In this document: positions 1 to 4,907 of the stretch, in pieces
Layout of the letters: each line of letters opens with the position of its first letter
How positions within the stretch are numbered: the first letter of the stretch is position 1
Position numbers and translations under genes: made by a program
The notes under the pieces: model-generated
Database searches by the model: none
The model's input: the letters and a program-made list of their open reading frames with translations, nothing else
Told to the model about the DNA's origin: nothing
Origin: Candidatus Moraniibacteriota bacterium
Lineage (GTDB): Bacteria; Patescibacteriota; Minisyncoccia; Moranbacterales; UBA9337
Length of the DNA: 7,068 nt
Direction: 5' to 3'
Assembly (NCBI GenBank): GCA_018400055.1
Contig: JAGYNK010000084.1
Location: 1 to 7,068, forward strand

Positions 1-37
1 AAAGGCGGACAAGCGCAATGACAATAGGATTAATCAT
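1..37 (-). CDS. Possible 5' end of a minus-strand gene (partial)
   Basis: Downstream of the thiI stop on the same strand, an ATG at 37-35 opens a frame that reads MINPIVIALVRL and then leaves the window. The twelve visible residues are hydrophobic, as in a membrane-protein N-terminus. No Shine-Dalgarno is visible, which is true of the other genes here too. The gap of 17 bases to thiI would fit an operon. Too little is present to assign a family, and it could be chance. Confidence 0.3.
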   Translation of the reverse strand, partial: MINPIVIALVRL

Positions 38-54
38 TTCGTAATTCAAGGAAA

Positions 55-1242
55 TTAATAATTAATAATTTCAGTTTTGATATTTTCAGCAGCTTCTTTT
101 GTCATTTTTTCAATGTTTAGTTTTTTTTCCGCCGCGTAAACTTCTCTTAGATTGGCTTTGGTTTCCGGGTGTCGGGGAACAAAGCGGGTGCAACAATCTT
201 CATGAGGTAATATGGATGTTTCGTAAGTTCCGATTTCTTTGGCTTTTTCAATAATATCCTCTTTATCAAATCCGATTAACGGGCGAAGAATGGGAAGTTT
301 AATGGCGTCTTCTGTTGCGTTTATATTTTCTAAAGTTTGGGAGGCGACTTGCCCGACAGATTCACCGGTATAAAGCGCCAGATAATTTTTGTCGCGCGCG
401 ATATTTTCTGTCAGACGCAGCATCATGCGGCGGTAAAGAATTATTCTTAATTTTTCGGGAGTTTCTGAAACGATTTTTTCTTGAATGTCTGCCAAAGGAA
501 CTAGATATATTTTTGTTGTCAGTTGAAATTTATTTAGTGTTCTGGCAAGATCTTTTACTTTTTTTATGGAAGCCGGAGAGGTGTAGGGCATGGAATGGAA
601 ATGGATGAAGTCGGTCTTTACTCCGCGCTTGAGAGCGTAATAAGCGGCGACAGGCGAATCTATTCCGCCGGAAAGAAGCGTTAAAGCTTTTCCATTAGCT
701 CCCACCGGCATTCCGCCCGGACCTTTTATTTTTTTCAGATAAATAAAAGCGCGCTTTTCAACAATTTCAATAAAACAATTTATGTCCGAATTGTTTAGAT
801 TGACTTTTTTTCCGGATTTTTCAACGATATAAGCGCCGATTTCTCGGTTAATTTCTTCAGAAGTCAGAGGAAATTTTTTTTGTGATCGTTGGGCGGTAAT
901 ACGAAAAGTTTTAAATTTTTTATTTTTAATTAATTCCCAGCAATCTTTTTTAAGCGTTTTAATGTCTTGTTCGGACTCATAAGCGAAAGAGAAATTGGCA
1001 ATACCGAAGCAAGTAGTAAGTAGTAAGCGATAAGCAGTAAGCGAGGTTTTAATTTCTTTACTTGTTAATTTTATCAATATGCGGCCGGAAATTCTCTGTA
1101 TGCTTTTAAAATTATTCGGTAATTCTTTGGCTAGTTTTTCTTTGATATTTTTTGCCAGTATTTTTTCAAAATAATGTCGGTTTCCGCCTTTAATTCCAAT
1201 TTCAGCGTAGTGGCAGATGATTGTATCTAGCTTTTTAGTCAT
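55..1242 (-). CDS. thiI: tRNA 4-thiouridine synthase ThiI (no rhodanese domain)
   Basis: A 395-residue protein that adenylates U8 of tRNA and receives sulfur to make 4-thiouridine; the family can also feed thiamine biosynthesis. The N-terminus has the ThiI signature HYAEIGIKGGNR (residues 11-22). A THUMP domain follows (about 50-170), then the PP-loop ATP-binding motif SGGIDS (191-196), the conserved ESVGQVASQTLENI stretch (294-307) and a DCCT motif (349-352) near the position of the family's catalytic cysteine. At 395 residues it matches the short Bacillus-type ThiI, which lacks the C-terminal rhodanese domain of the E. coli enzyme, so a separate cysteine desulfurase is presumably the sulfur donor. 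The ATG start at 1242 gives the family's normal N-terminus; no Shine-Dalgarno precedes it. Oddity: residues about 67-77 are encoded by a 7-nt tandem repeat (separate entry). Arginine codons are mostly CGN (15 of 19). Confidence 0.95.
   Translation of the reverse strand: MTKKLDTIICHYAEIGIKGGNRHYFEKILAKNIKEKLAKELPNNFKSIQRISGRILIKLTSKEIKTSLTAYRLLLTTCFGIANFSFAYESEQDIKTLKKDCWELIKNKKFKTFRITAQRSQKKFPLTSEEINREIGAYIVEKSGKKVNLNNSDINCFIEIVEKRAFIYLKKIKGPGGMPVGANGKALTLLSGGIDSPVAAYYALKRGVKTDFIHFHSMPYTSPASIKKVKDLARTLNKFQLTTKIYLVPLADIQEKIVSETPEKLRIILYRRMMLRLTENIARDKNYLALYTGESVGQVASQTLENINATEDAIKLPILRPLIGFDKEDIIEKAKEIGTYETSILPHEDCCTRFVPRHPETKANLREVYAAEKKLNIEKMTKEAAENIKTEIINY
1014..1041. repeat. Four-unit 7-nt tandem repeat inside thiI
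   Basis: On the plus strand the units are TAGTAAG, TAGTAAG, CGATAAG and CAGTAAG, followed by a partial CGAG. They lie inside thiI and encode roughly TAYRLLLTT in the THUMP region, just before the conserved FGI. Twenty-eight bases is not a multiple of three, so the surrounding bases must have kept the frame. Comparison with typical ThiI from memory suggests a few extra residues in this helix. Confidence 0.7.
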
Positions 1243-1274
1243 TGTTTTTTAGTTTTTTTTAATGATTTATCTAA

Positions 1275-1303
1275 AGGCTATGGGAGAATGGCAGTGATGT
1301 CAA
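1275..1303 (-). promoter_or_regulatory. Candidate thiI promoter
   Basis: Reading the minus strand, a perfect TTGACA (1303-1298) is followed after 17 bases by TAGCCT (1280-1275), a weak -10 with three matches to TATAAT. It would place a start of transcription about 25-30 bases upstream of the thiI ATG. The -35 is good and the -10 poor, so this is tentative. Confidence 0.3.
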
Positions 1304-1322
1304 ATGTCGGAGAAAATAAAAC

Positions 1323-1350
1323 TGGACAAAGGCGTTTATTTGGATATAAT
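1323..1350 (+). promoter_or_regulatory. Promoter of tRNA-Gly
   Basis: TGGACA (1323-1328, five of six to TTGACA), a 16-base spacer and a perfect TATAAT (1345-1350). The expected transcription start, near 1357, lies just ahead of the tRNA 5' end at 1363, the usual layout for a stand-alone tRNA gene. Confidence 0.75.
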
Positions 1351-1362
1351 GCTACTAGATAA

Positions 1363-1434
1363 GCGGGTGTCGTATAATGGTTATTATATTAGCCTTCCAA
1401 GCTGAGGACGAGGGTTCGATTCCCTTCACCCGCT
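1363..1434 (+). tRNA. tRNA-Gly (anticodon TCC)
   Basis: A complete cloverleaf can be drawn by hand. The acceptor stem is a perfect 7 bp (GCGGGTG with CACCCGC), the D arm is short, and the anticodon stem is 5 bp (1389-1393 with 1401-1405) around the loop CTTCCAA. The anticodon TCC is at 1396-1398. The T stem is 5 bp (1410-1414 with 1422-1426, one G-T pair at its base) with loop TTCGATT. The discriminator base is T1434. CCA is not encoded (the next bases are CAG), so it must be added after transcription. Confidence 0.96.
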
Positions 1435-1443
1435 CAGATTCAG

Positions 1444-1468
1444 AAAGTCCCATTTCACGGGGTTTTTT
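1444..1468 (+). terminator. Terminator of tRNA-Gly
   Basis: Just after the tRNA, AAAGTCCC and GGGGTTTT can pair around the loop ATTTCAC, with two G-T pairs, and the right arm merges into a run of six T (1463-1468). Its position ten bases after the tRNA and the T run support an intrinsic terminator. Confidence 0.65.
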
Positions 1469-1498
1469 ATATACCCAAGATGAGAGGTTGAACTTTTG

Positions 1499-1507
1499 TG
1501 GTATAAT
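1499..1507 (+). promoter_or_regulatory. Extended -10 promoter for the 1538 gene
   Basis: TGG followed directly by a perfect TATAAT (1502-1507) forms an extended -10 element. No good -35 lies at the right distance, which is typical for extended -10 promoters. Transcription would start near 1514, about 24 bases before the ATG at 1538, so the two-gene unit 1538-3581 probably has its own promoter. Confidence 0.55.
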
Positions 1508-1537
1508 TAAAATATAAGTTTTTAAAATATAAAACAT

Positions 1538-1933
1538 ATGCCAATCATTTATAATTATCATTGTTCCCCAAGCTCTGATTATAAACGTGATGATAGCGGA
1601 AAATTAAATAAAACTCATTCCAAATCTTGTGATTTCGAAATAATAGATACTGGTCCTCATGTTTATTTAAAAAAGGATGGAAAGGAAGTCGCATTGGATC
1701 AACACGATTTTGTAAAAGATGCAGAGACTTTAACTAAAAAATCATTTCGCGAATTGGTCAATAGCGGAGCGATAATTTATAAAAAGGACAAGTTTTGCCT
1801 CAATTGTTTAAAATTTAAGGAAGACTGCATTTGCGAGAATAAAAATATAATTCCACTGCATGAATTAGAAGGCATAAAATGTCCCAAATGCAAAGAAGGA
1901 AAAATAGTTAAAACAAGAGAAGAAATATCTTAA
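1538..1933 (+). CDS. Small cysteine-rich protein, probable zinc ribbon, unknown function
   Basis: I do not recognise the family. The 131-residue product has eight cysteines, six of them in the C-terminal third: FCLNC (C87, C90), CIC (C97, C99) and KCPKC (C115, C118). Paired CxxC knuckles of this kind usually bind zinc, so a zinc-ribbon fold is likely. The N-terminal part (HCSPSSDY, about residues 8-15, with C31 and several histidines) is polar and has no signal peptide or membrane segment, so the protein should be cytoplasmic. The ATG at 1538 follows an extended -10 promoter and has no Shine-Dalgarno. The next gene starts 43 bases after its stop on the same strand, so the two are probably cotranscribed and may act together. 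A nucleic-acid or protein adaptor role would fit a zinc ribbon but is not shown. Confidence 0.75.
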   Translation: MPIIYNYHCSPSSDYKRDDSGKLNKTHSKSCDFEIIDTGPHVYLKKDGKEVALDQHDFVKDAETLTKKSFRELVNSGAIIYKKDKFCLNCLKFKEDCICENKNIIPLHELEGIKCPKCKEGKIVKTREEIS

Positions 1934-1976
1934 ATTTTTTTTATAATCATTTATTAAAAAATATAAACTTTGAATT

Positions 1977-3581
1977 ATGGGCGAAGGTGAGTCTTTTTAT
2001 AAGCAACCCATCGAGAGTAGCGCAATAAAAGATGGAGAAAGCGATTCTATAGGAAATCGGGACACCAGATCGATTAATACATTTGATGATCTCAAAAAAG
2101 GAAGCCCGGATACAATCGAAACATTTGATGATTTAATAAAAGCAGGAAAACCACAGCCTGAAACCTTCGATGATCTGAAAAGAAAGGATCCAGATACAAT
2201 TGAAACTTTTGACGACCTAATAGAAAAAGATTCAAACAAACCCGAAACATTTGATGATTTAATAAAAGCGGAAAGAATTCAAAATAAAATCGATCAAGAA
2301 AAAATAAAAAGCATTAGGAAGAAAATAAATGGAAATAATTCTCAAGAAAATTCTGATGGTCAATATAAAAAAAGAGAATCTGAATGGGATGAAAGGCGTG
2401 AAGAAATTAAAAAGAGAGTTGATGAAATAGGTGGCAAAATGGACGAAGGAATAGTGGAGACTGTCACGGCTTTTAATATTTTGAATATACCTACTTCTCA
2501 GTCTTGTGAGGGACATGCTGATTGGGGAATTCCAACGCCATGGGTTATAGTAGAAGCTGAGAATGAATCTGCTGAAGATTTTAAGGAGAAGAATAAAAAT
2601 TACAGGAAAACTGTAGAAAATTTAGTAAAAAATTATTATGAAGAAATAAGAGGGAATATTCCAGTTGACCTACAAATAAAATTCGCTGATATAGGAGATG
2701 AGTCTGTTTTTAGATTATATATCGGAAGCGAAGAGGATTATAATTTAGAAACAGAAAATTTAAATGATCAGCAGAGGAGTGAATTAGAAGGAAGATTATC
2801 TAAATATAAAGAAGAGATGAAAAAATTTACAGATTTTATTAAAAGTAAGTATCTAAAGGAGGGAGATAAATATTTAGAAAATCTTGCAAGTCTTAAGAGT
2901 TCTATAATTTCATCTAGCCAAGAAAAGGAAAAGAAACCAGAGAAGTTATTTAGAGCGCTTACTGTAAACCCTGAAGATTTATCTATTAAGAAACTGAAAG
3001 ATAAATTAGTCCCAGGCAATGTCAATGAAAGTGATCCGACAAAAATAGGAGATGGAAATGAGTTGGGGGTTTATATGTCTACAAATCAGAAAATGGTTGA
3101 GTATTCTTATGCTCGGGGTAGAGGCGGAAGGGATTTAGTTATCAAGGTTCCCAAATATAATTCTGGATATGGCATAATAAATATGGTGCGATTGCCCAGT
3201 TGTGGTTTAGTTTTAGAGATTAATACTGATGGATTAGATATTAGAAAACCAGAAATAACAGAGGTGCTTAAGGGAGTATATAATAATGGATTTGAGGGTG
3301 ATGAGTGGATTGCTGATACTGTGCCAGCTAGTAATTATCAGGTTAAAAAAATGATTCTTTCAAATGGGGCAAATGATAGAAATTCAATCATCGTAGATAT
3401 TAATGGAACAGATGACTTAAATATTCAGAAAGCAATTGATTTTGTTAAAAAAGAATTTAGTAAAAAGAAAAAGGAAACTGAAAACTTTAGAAATTTTCTA
3501 GATGGATTGACAGATAAAGAAAGAATGAATGAGTATTTAGTTAAAAAAGGCTGGAAGAAATATAAAGAGAGTAATAAATAG
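1977..3581 (+). CDS. Multi-domain protein: TFDDL repeats, SCEGH module, ADP-ribosyltransferase-like C-terminus
   Basis: A 534-residue, apparently cytoplasmic protein with no signal peptide or membrane helix. Visible parts: an acidic N-terminus with five TFDDL motifs at residues 35, 49, 63, 77 and 91, spaced exactly 14 apart; a charged, helix-prone linker (about 100-155); a central module with SQSCEGH (174-180) followed by a Trp/Pro-rich segment (183-189) and alternating strands and helices to about 250; a second helical linker (260-318); and residues 322-462, which resemble ADP-ribosyltransferase folds. In that last region KLFRAL carries R326, GVYMSTN carries S368-T369, and GDEWIAD carries E443, the order and rough spacing of an R-S-E NAD-binding/catalytic triad. 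A basic tail follows. The ART call is from pattern recognition only. Arginine codons are 19 of 23 AGA/AGG, the reverse of thiI, suggesting transfer. It follows the cysteine-rich gene by 43 bases. It could be an effector, a toxin or a protein-modifying enzyme. Confidence 0.8.
   Translation: MGEGESFYKQPIESSAIKDGESDSIGNRDTRSINTFDDLKKGSPDTIETFDDLIKAGKPQPETFDDLKRKDPDTIETFDDLIEKDSNKPETFDDLIKAERIQNKIDQEKIKSIRKKINGNNSQENSDGQYKKRESEWDERREEIKKRVDEIGGKMDEGIVETVTAFNILNIPTSQSCEGHADWGIPTPWVIVEAENESAEDFKEKNKNYRKTVENLVKNYYEEIRGNIPVDLQIKFADIGDESVFRLYIGSEEDYNLETENLNDQQRSELEGRLSKYKEEMKKFTDFIKSKYLKEGDKYLENLASLKSSIISSSQEKEKKPEKLFRALTVNPEDLSIKKLKDKLVPGNVNESDPTKIGDGNELGVYMSTNQKMVEYSYARGRGGRDLVIKVPKYNSGYGIINMVRLPSCGLVLEINTDGLDIRKPEITEVLKGVYNNGFEGDEWIADTVPASNYQVKKMILSNGANDRNSIIVDINGTDDLNIQKAIDFVKKEFSKKKKETENFRNFLDGLTDKERMNEYLVKKGWKKYKESNK
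2079..2288 (+). repeat. Five 42-bp (14-residue) TFDDL coding repeats
   Basis: Units start at 2079, 2121, 2163, 2205 and 2247 with no length variation. Each begins TFDDL. Units 1 and 3 end in PDTIE, and units 2 and 4 end in PE, so a 28-residue A-B super-period is visible. The leucine codon of the motif is CTC, TTA, CTG, CTA and TTA in order, and the Thr, Phe and Asp codons also vary, so the DNA has diverged while the motif held. Confidence 0.9.
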
Positions 3582-3745
3582 ATATTATCAAACGTCTTTC
3601 ATACAAATTCCGGTTCGAATGTTTTCTGTAGTCTGGCTCAGATTAAAGCGACGGTTTTCTGTCAAAGGCAGACAGGGATTCCGCTTACCTGGATCCAGTT
3701 TTATTATTGTTATATTTTTTTAACTTTAAGTTTTTCCAACTTAAT

Positions 3746-3825
3746 TTTTTTTATTCTTCGCCGATTTCAAATTCTTTTAAAATCTATATACCATTCTGTT
3801 GCGGTCGCAGAGAAATGGTATATGG
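3746..3825 (+). repeat. 80-bp direct repeat, copy 1 (with inner palindrome)
   Basis: Aligns without gaps to 4678-4757 at 71 of 80 positions, and all nine differences are transitions. Inside it ATATACCATT and AATGGTATAT form a perfect 10-bp inverted repeat around a core containing TGCGGTCGCA, which can itself fold. Outside the T-rich start it does not resemble a terminator; a mobile-element end, REP-like element or recombination site are options. Confidence 0.85.
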
Positions 3826-3895
3826 GAAATGGTTTTTATTTTTGGTGATTATGGTTTTACTGGTGGTGTTTCGCACCCCCTCTTTCCTATGGACA

Positions 3896-3918
3896 TCTCC
3901 CCCTTAAAAAAGGGGAGA
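3896..3918. repeat. C/G hairpin after repeat copy 1
   Basis: TCTCCCC (3896-3902) pairs with GGGGAGA (3912-3918) around a CTTAAAAAA loop. No T run follows on either strand, so it is unlikely to be a terminator. A similar but more perfect element lies at 4776-4806 after repeat copy 2. Confidence 0.6.
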
Positions 3919-3982
3919 GAAAAGAAAAATAAATTTGCAAAATTTGGATTTTTGTGCCATTCTGAAAATAGAAAAAATCAAT

Positions 3983-4282
3983 ATGAATAAAGTAAAAGCT
4001 AAAAATCAAATAGATGAGCAGGTAGTATTTGAAGTGATGAAAAAAAATCAAGTCAAGAAAGCGGCGATTTTTGGGTCGTATGCCCGAGGAGACGCGCGAA
4101 TAGATAGCGATGTTGATTTTGTAGTGGAATTGAAAAAAGGAAAAACTCTTTTAGATTTGGCGGGACTAAAAATAGATTTGCAGGAAGCGTTAAATAAAAA
4201 TGTGGATGTTATTACTTATAAGTCTATTTATCCTGCGATGAAGGAAAGAATTTTAAAAGAAGAAAAAATAATTTATGGGTAA
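3983..4282 (+). CDS. MNT-type nucleotidyltransferase, antitoxin of a HEPN/MNT pair (MntA-like)
   Basis: A 99-residue minimal nucleotidyltransferase. The signature is intact: FGSYARGDARIDSDVD (residues 30-45) supplies the Gly-Ser (G31, S32) and the metal-binding aspartates D43 and D45, and D75 in NVDVIT is the likely third acid. In the characterised MntA-HepT systems such proteins neutralise the HEPN toxin by adding AMP groups to a tyrosine in its RX4HXY motif. The ATG at 3983 is chosen because it gives a normal family length; an in-frame ATG at 3935 would add 16 residues unlike the family. There is no convincing Shine-Dalgarno. Its last eight bases overlap the next gene's start, the tight coupling expected of a TA pair. 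The cassette sits between two 80-bp direct repeats. Confidence 0.9.
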   Translation: MNKVKAKNQIDEQVVFEVMKKNQVKKAAIFGSYARGDARIDSDVDFVVELKKGKTLLDLAGLKIDLQEALNKNVDVITYKSIYPAMKERILKEEKIIYG

Positions 4283-4625
4283 GGTTAAAGATCCTTTGAT
4301 ATTACTAGACCATGTTTTGGAAAGTATAGAATTGATTGAAAAATATACTAAAAATAAAACCATTAATGATTTTTTCAATTCTCCGCAAATGCAAGATTCA
4401 ATTATGCGGCGGATAGAAATTATTGGAGAGGCAATAAAGAACATTTCTCCGGAAATAAAAGAACAATATTCTGAAATGCCGTGGAGGAAAGTTTCTGGTA
4501 TGCGAGATATTCTAATTTATGAGTATTTTGGCGTAGATCTTGAATTGACTTGGGGTGTGGTGATAGATGATTTACCCAAACTGAAAGCAAATATTACAAA
4601 GATAAAGAATAAGATTAAAAAATAA
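4275..4625 (+). CDS. HEPN/DUF86 protein, HepT-like toxin with altered active site
   Basis: A 116-residue all-helical protein of the DUF86/HepT family. Family landmarks are RRIEIIGEAIKNIS (45-58), PWRKVSGMRDIL (69-80) and EYFGVDLELTW (83-93). HepT toxins are RNases, or HEPN partners of the MNT protein, with an RX4HXY motif. Here the motif reads R77-D-I-L-I-Y82-E-Y84: the arginine and final tyrosine (the AMPylation target in MntA-HepT) are kept, but the histidine is tyrosine (codon TAT at 4518-4520, one transition from CAT). The start ATG overlaps the MNT stop region by eight bases, implying translational coupling. If the read is correct, RNase activity is probably reduced or lost while binding to the antitoxin could persist. 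Family assignment is firm; activity is inferred. Confidence 0.9.
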   Translation: MGKVKDPLILLDHVLESIELIEKYTKNKTINDFFNSPQMQDSIMRRIEIIGEAIKNISPEIKEQYSEMPWRKVSGMRDILIYEYFGVDLELTWGVVIDDLPKLKANITKIKNKIKK

Positions 4626-4677
4626 GAGGGCTTTCATTTTTACTTTGTCTATATTGATTCAAGTCTCCCGACCTGAG

Positions 4678-4757
4678 TTTTTTTATTCTTTGCTAATTTC
4701 AAATTCTTTTAAGATTTATATACCGTTTTATTGCGGTCGCAGAGAAATAGTATATGG
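4678..4757 (+). repeat. 80-bp direct repeat, copy 2
   Basis: Same orientation as copy 1, exactly 932 bases further on. The inner palindrome is partly degraded: ATATAC/GTATAT still pair, but the next positions carry C-to-T and A-to-G changes. The core TTGCGGTCGCAGAGAAAT is unchanged between the copies. It begins 52 bases after the HEPN stop, so the two copies bracket the TA pair. Confidence 0.85.
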
Positions 4758-4775
4758 ATAAATGAGAGTAAAAAT

Positions 4776-4806
4776 CCCCCTTAAATCCCCCTTTAGAAAA
4801 GGGGGA
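4776..4806. repeat. C5 tandem plus G5 hairpin element after repeat copy 2
   Basis: Two CCCCCTT units lie 11 bases apart (4776 and 4787). The second forms a 9-bp stem, TCCCCCTTT (4786-4794) with AAAGGGGGA (4798-4806), around the loop AGA. Intergenic elements with this CCCCCTTAA / CCCCCTTT / AAGGGGGA make-up are, from general knowledge, common dispersed repeats in bacterial genomes. No T run follows the stem. Confidence 0.65.
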
Positions 4807-4811
4807 GATAA

Positions 4812-4843
4812 AGAATTCCTGAATTTATTCAGGGATTCTTTTT
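4812..4843 (+). terminator. Intrinsic terminator between convergent genes
   Basis: A 12-bp stem with one G-T pair (4812-4823 with 4828-4839), loop TTTA and T5 (4839-4843) on the plus strand. It ends the MNT/HEPN transcript. On the minus strand the same stem is followed by TTTAT, so it can also serve the convergent DUF4012 gene. Confidence 0.8.
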
Positions 4844-4846
4844 GTA

Positions 4847-4872
4847 ATAGAGGCATCTATAGATGCCTCTAT
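4847..4872. repeat. 26-bp perfect palindrome
   Basis: Each half is ATAGAGGCATCTA read from either strand, with no central spacer. It lies three bases after the terminator T run and 36 bases beyond the DUF4012 stop. It could be a second, loop-less terminator arm for the minus-strand gene or a protein-binding site. The sequence alone does not decide. Confidence 0.75.
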
Positions 4873-4907
4873 GGATGTTTTAAAAGTTTTGTATAAGCGA
4901 AAGTTTT

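Larger units (their letters stand above)
3582..3982. other. Gene-poor stretch with palindromes between the ART-like gene and the TA cassette
   Basis: About 400 bases with no credible gene on either strand. It holds a small hairpin (CTGTC at 3659-3663 with GACAG at 3671-3675), the palindrome CTGGATCCAG (3689-3698) followed by a T-rich run, copy 1 of the 80-bp direct repeat, and a C/G hairpin at 3896-3918. Short open frames here have no recognisable protein character. No clear terminator for the 1977-3581 gene is seen; the palindrome plus T-rich run is the nearest candidate. Confidence 0.6.

Noticed and set aside
1355..1561. Minus-strand open frame of 68 codons
   Set aside because: It runs antisense through the whole tRNA-Gly and its terminator and its protein has no family character.
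2079..2288. Regular 42-bp spacing considered as a CRISPR array
   Set aside because: The repeats are in frame, encode TFDDL, and the units differ by silent changes; there are no identical repeats with unique spacers.
3609..3620. CGGTTCGAATG resembling a tRNA T loop
   Set aside because: The flanking bases do not form a T stem and no other tRNA parts or copy of the tRNA-Gly 3' end are present, so it is neither a tRNA remnant nor an att site.
3750..3784. Minus-strand reading ILKEFEIGEE-stop in repeat copy 1, and ILKEFEISKE-stop in copy 2
   Set aside because: It looks like a gene C-terminus, but upstream stops close the frame at once and the copy differences show no clear excess of silent changes. 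A fossil gene end is possible but unsupported.
3896..3918. C/G hairpin considered as a terminator for the 1977-3581 gene
   Set aside because: It is over 300 bases downstream and has no T run on either strand.
3707..3990. Two overlapping plus-strand frames (66 and 63 codons)
   Set aside because: They read through the direct repeat and the C/G hairpin; the peptide is low-complexity and would overlap the MNT start.
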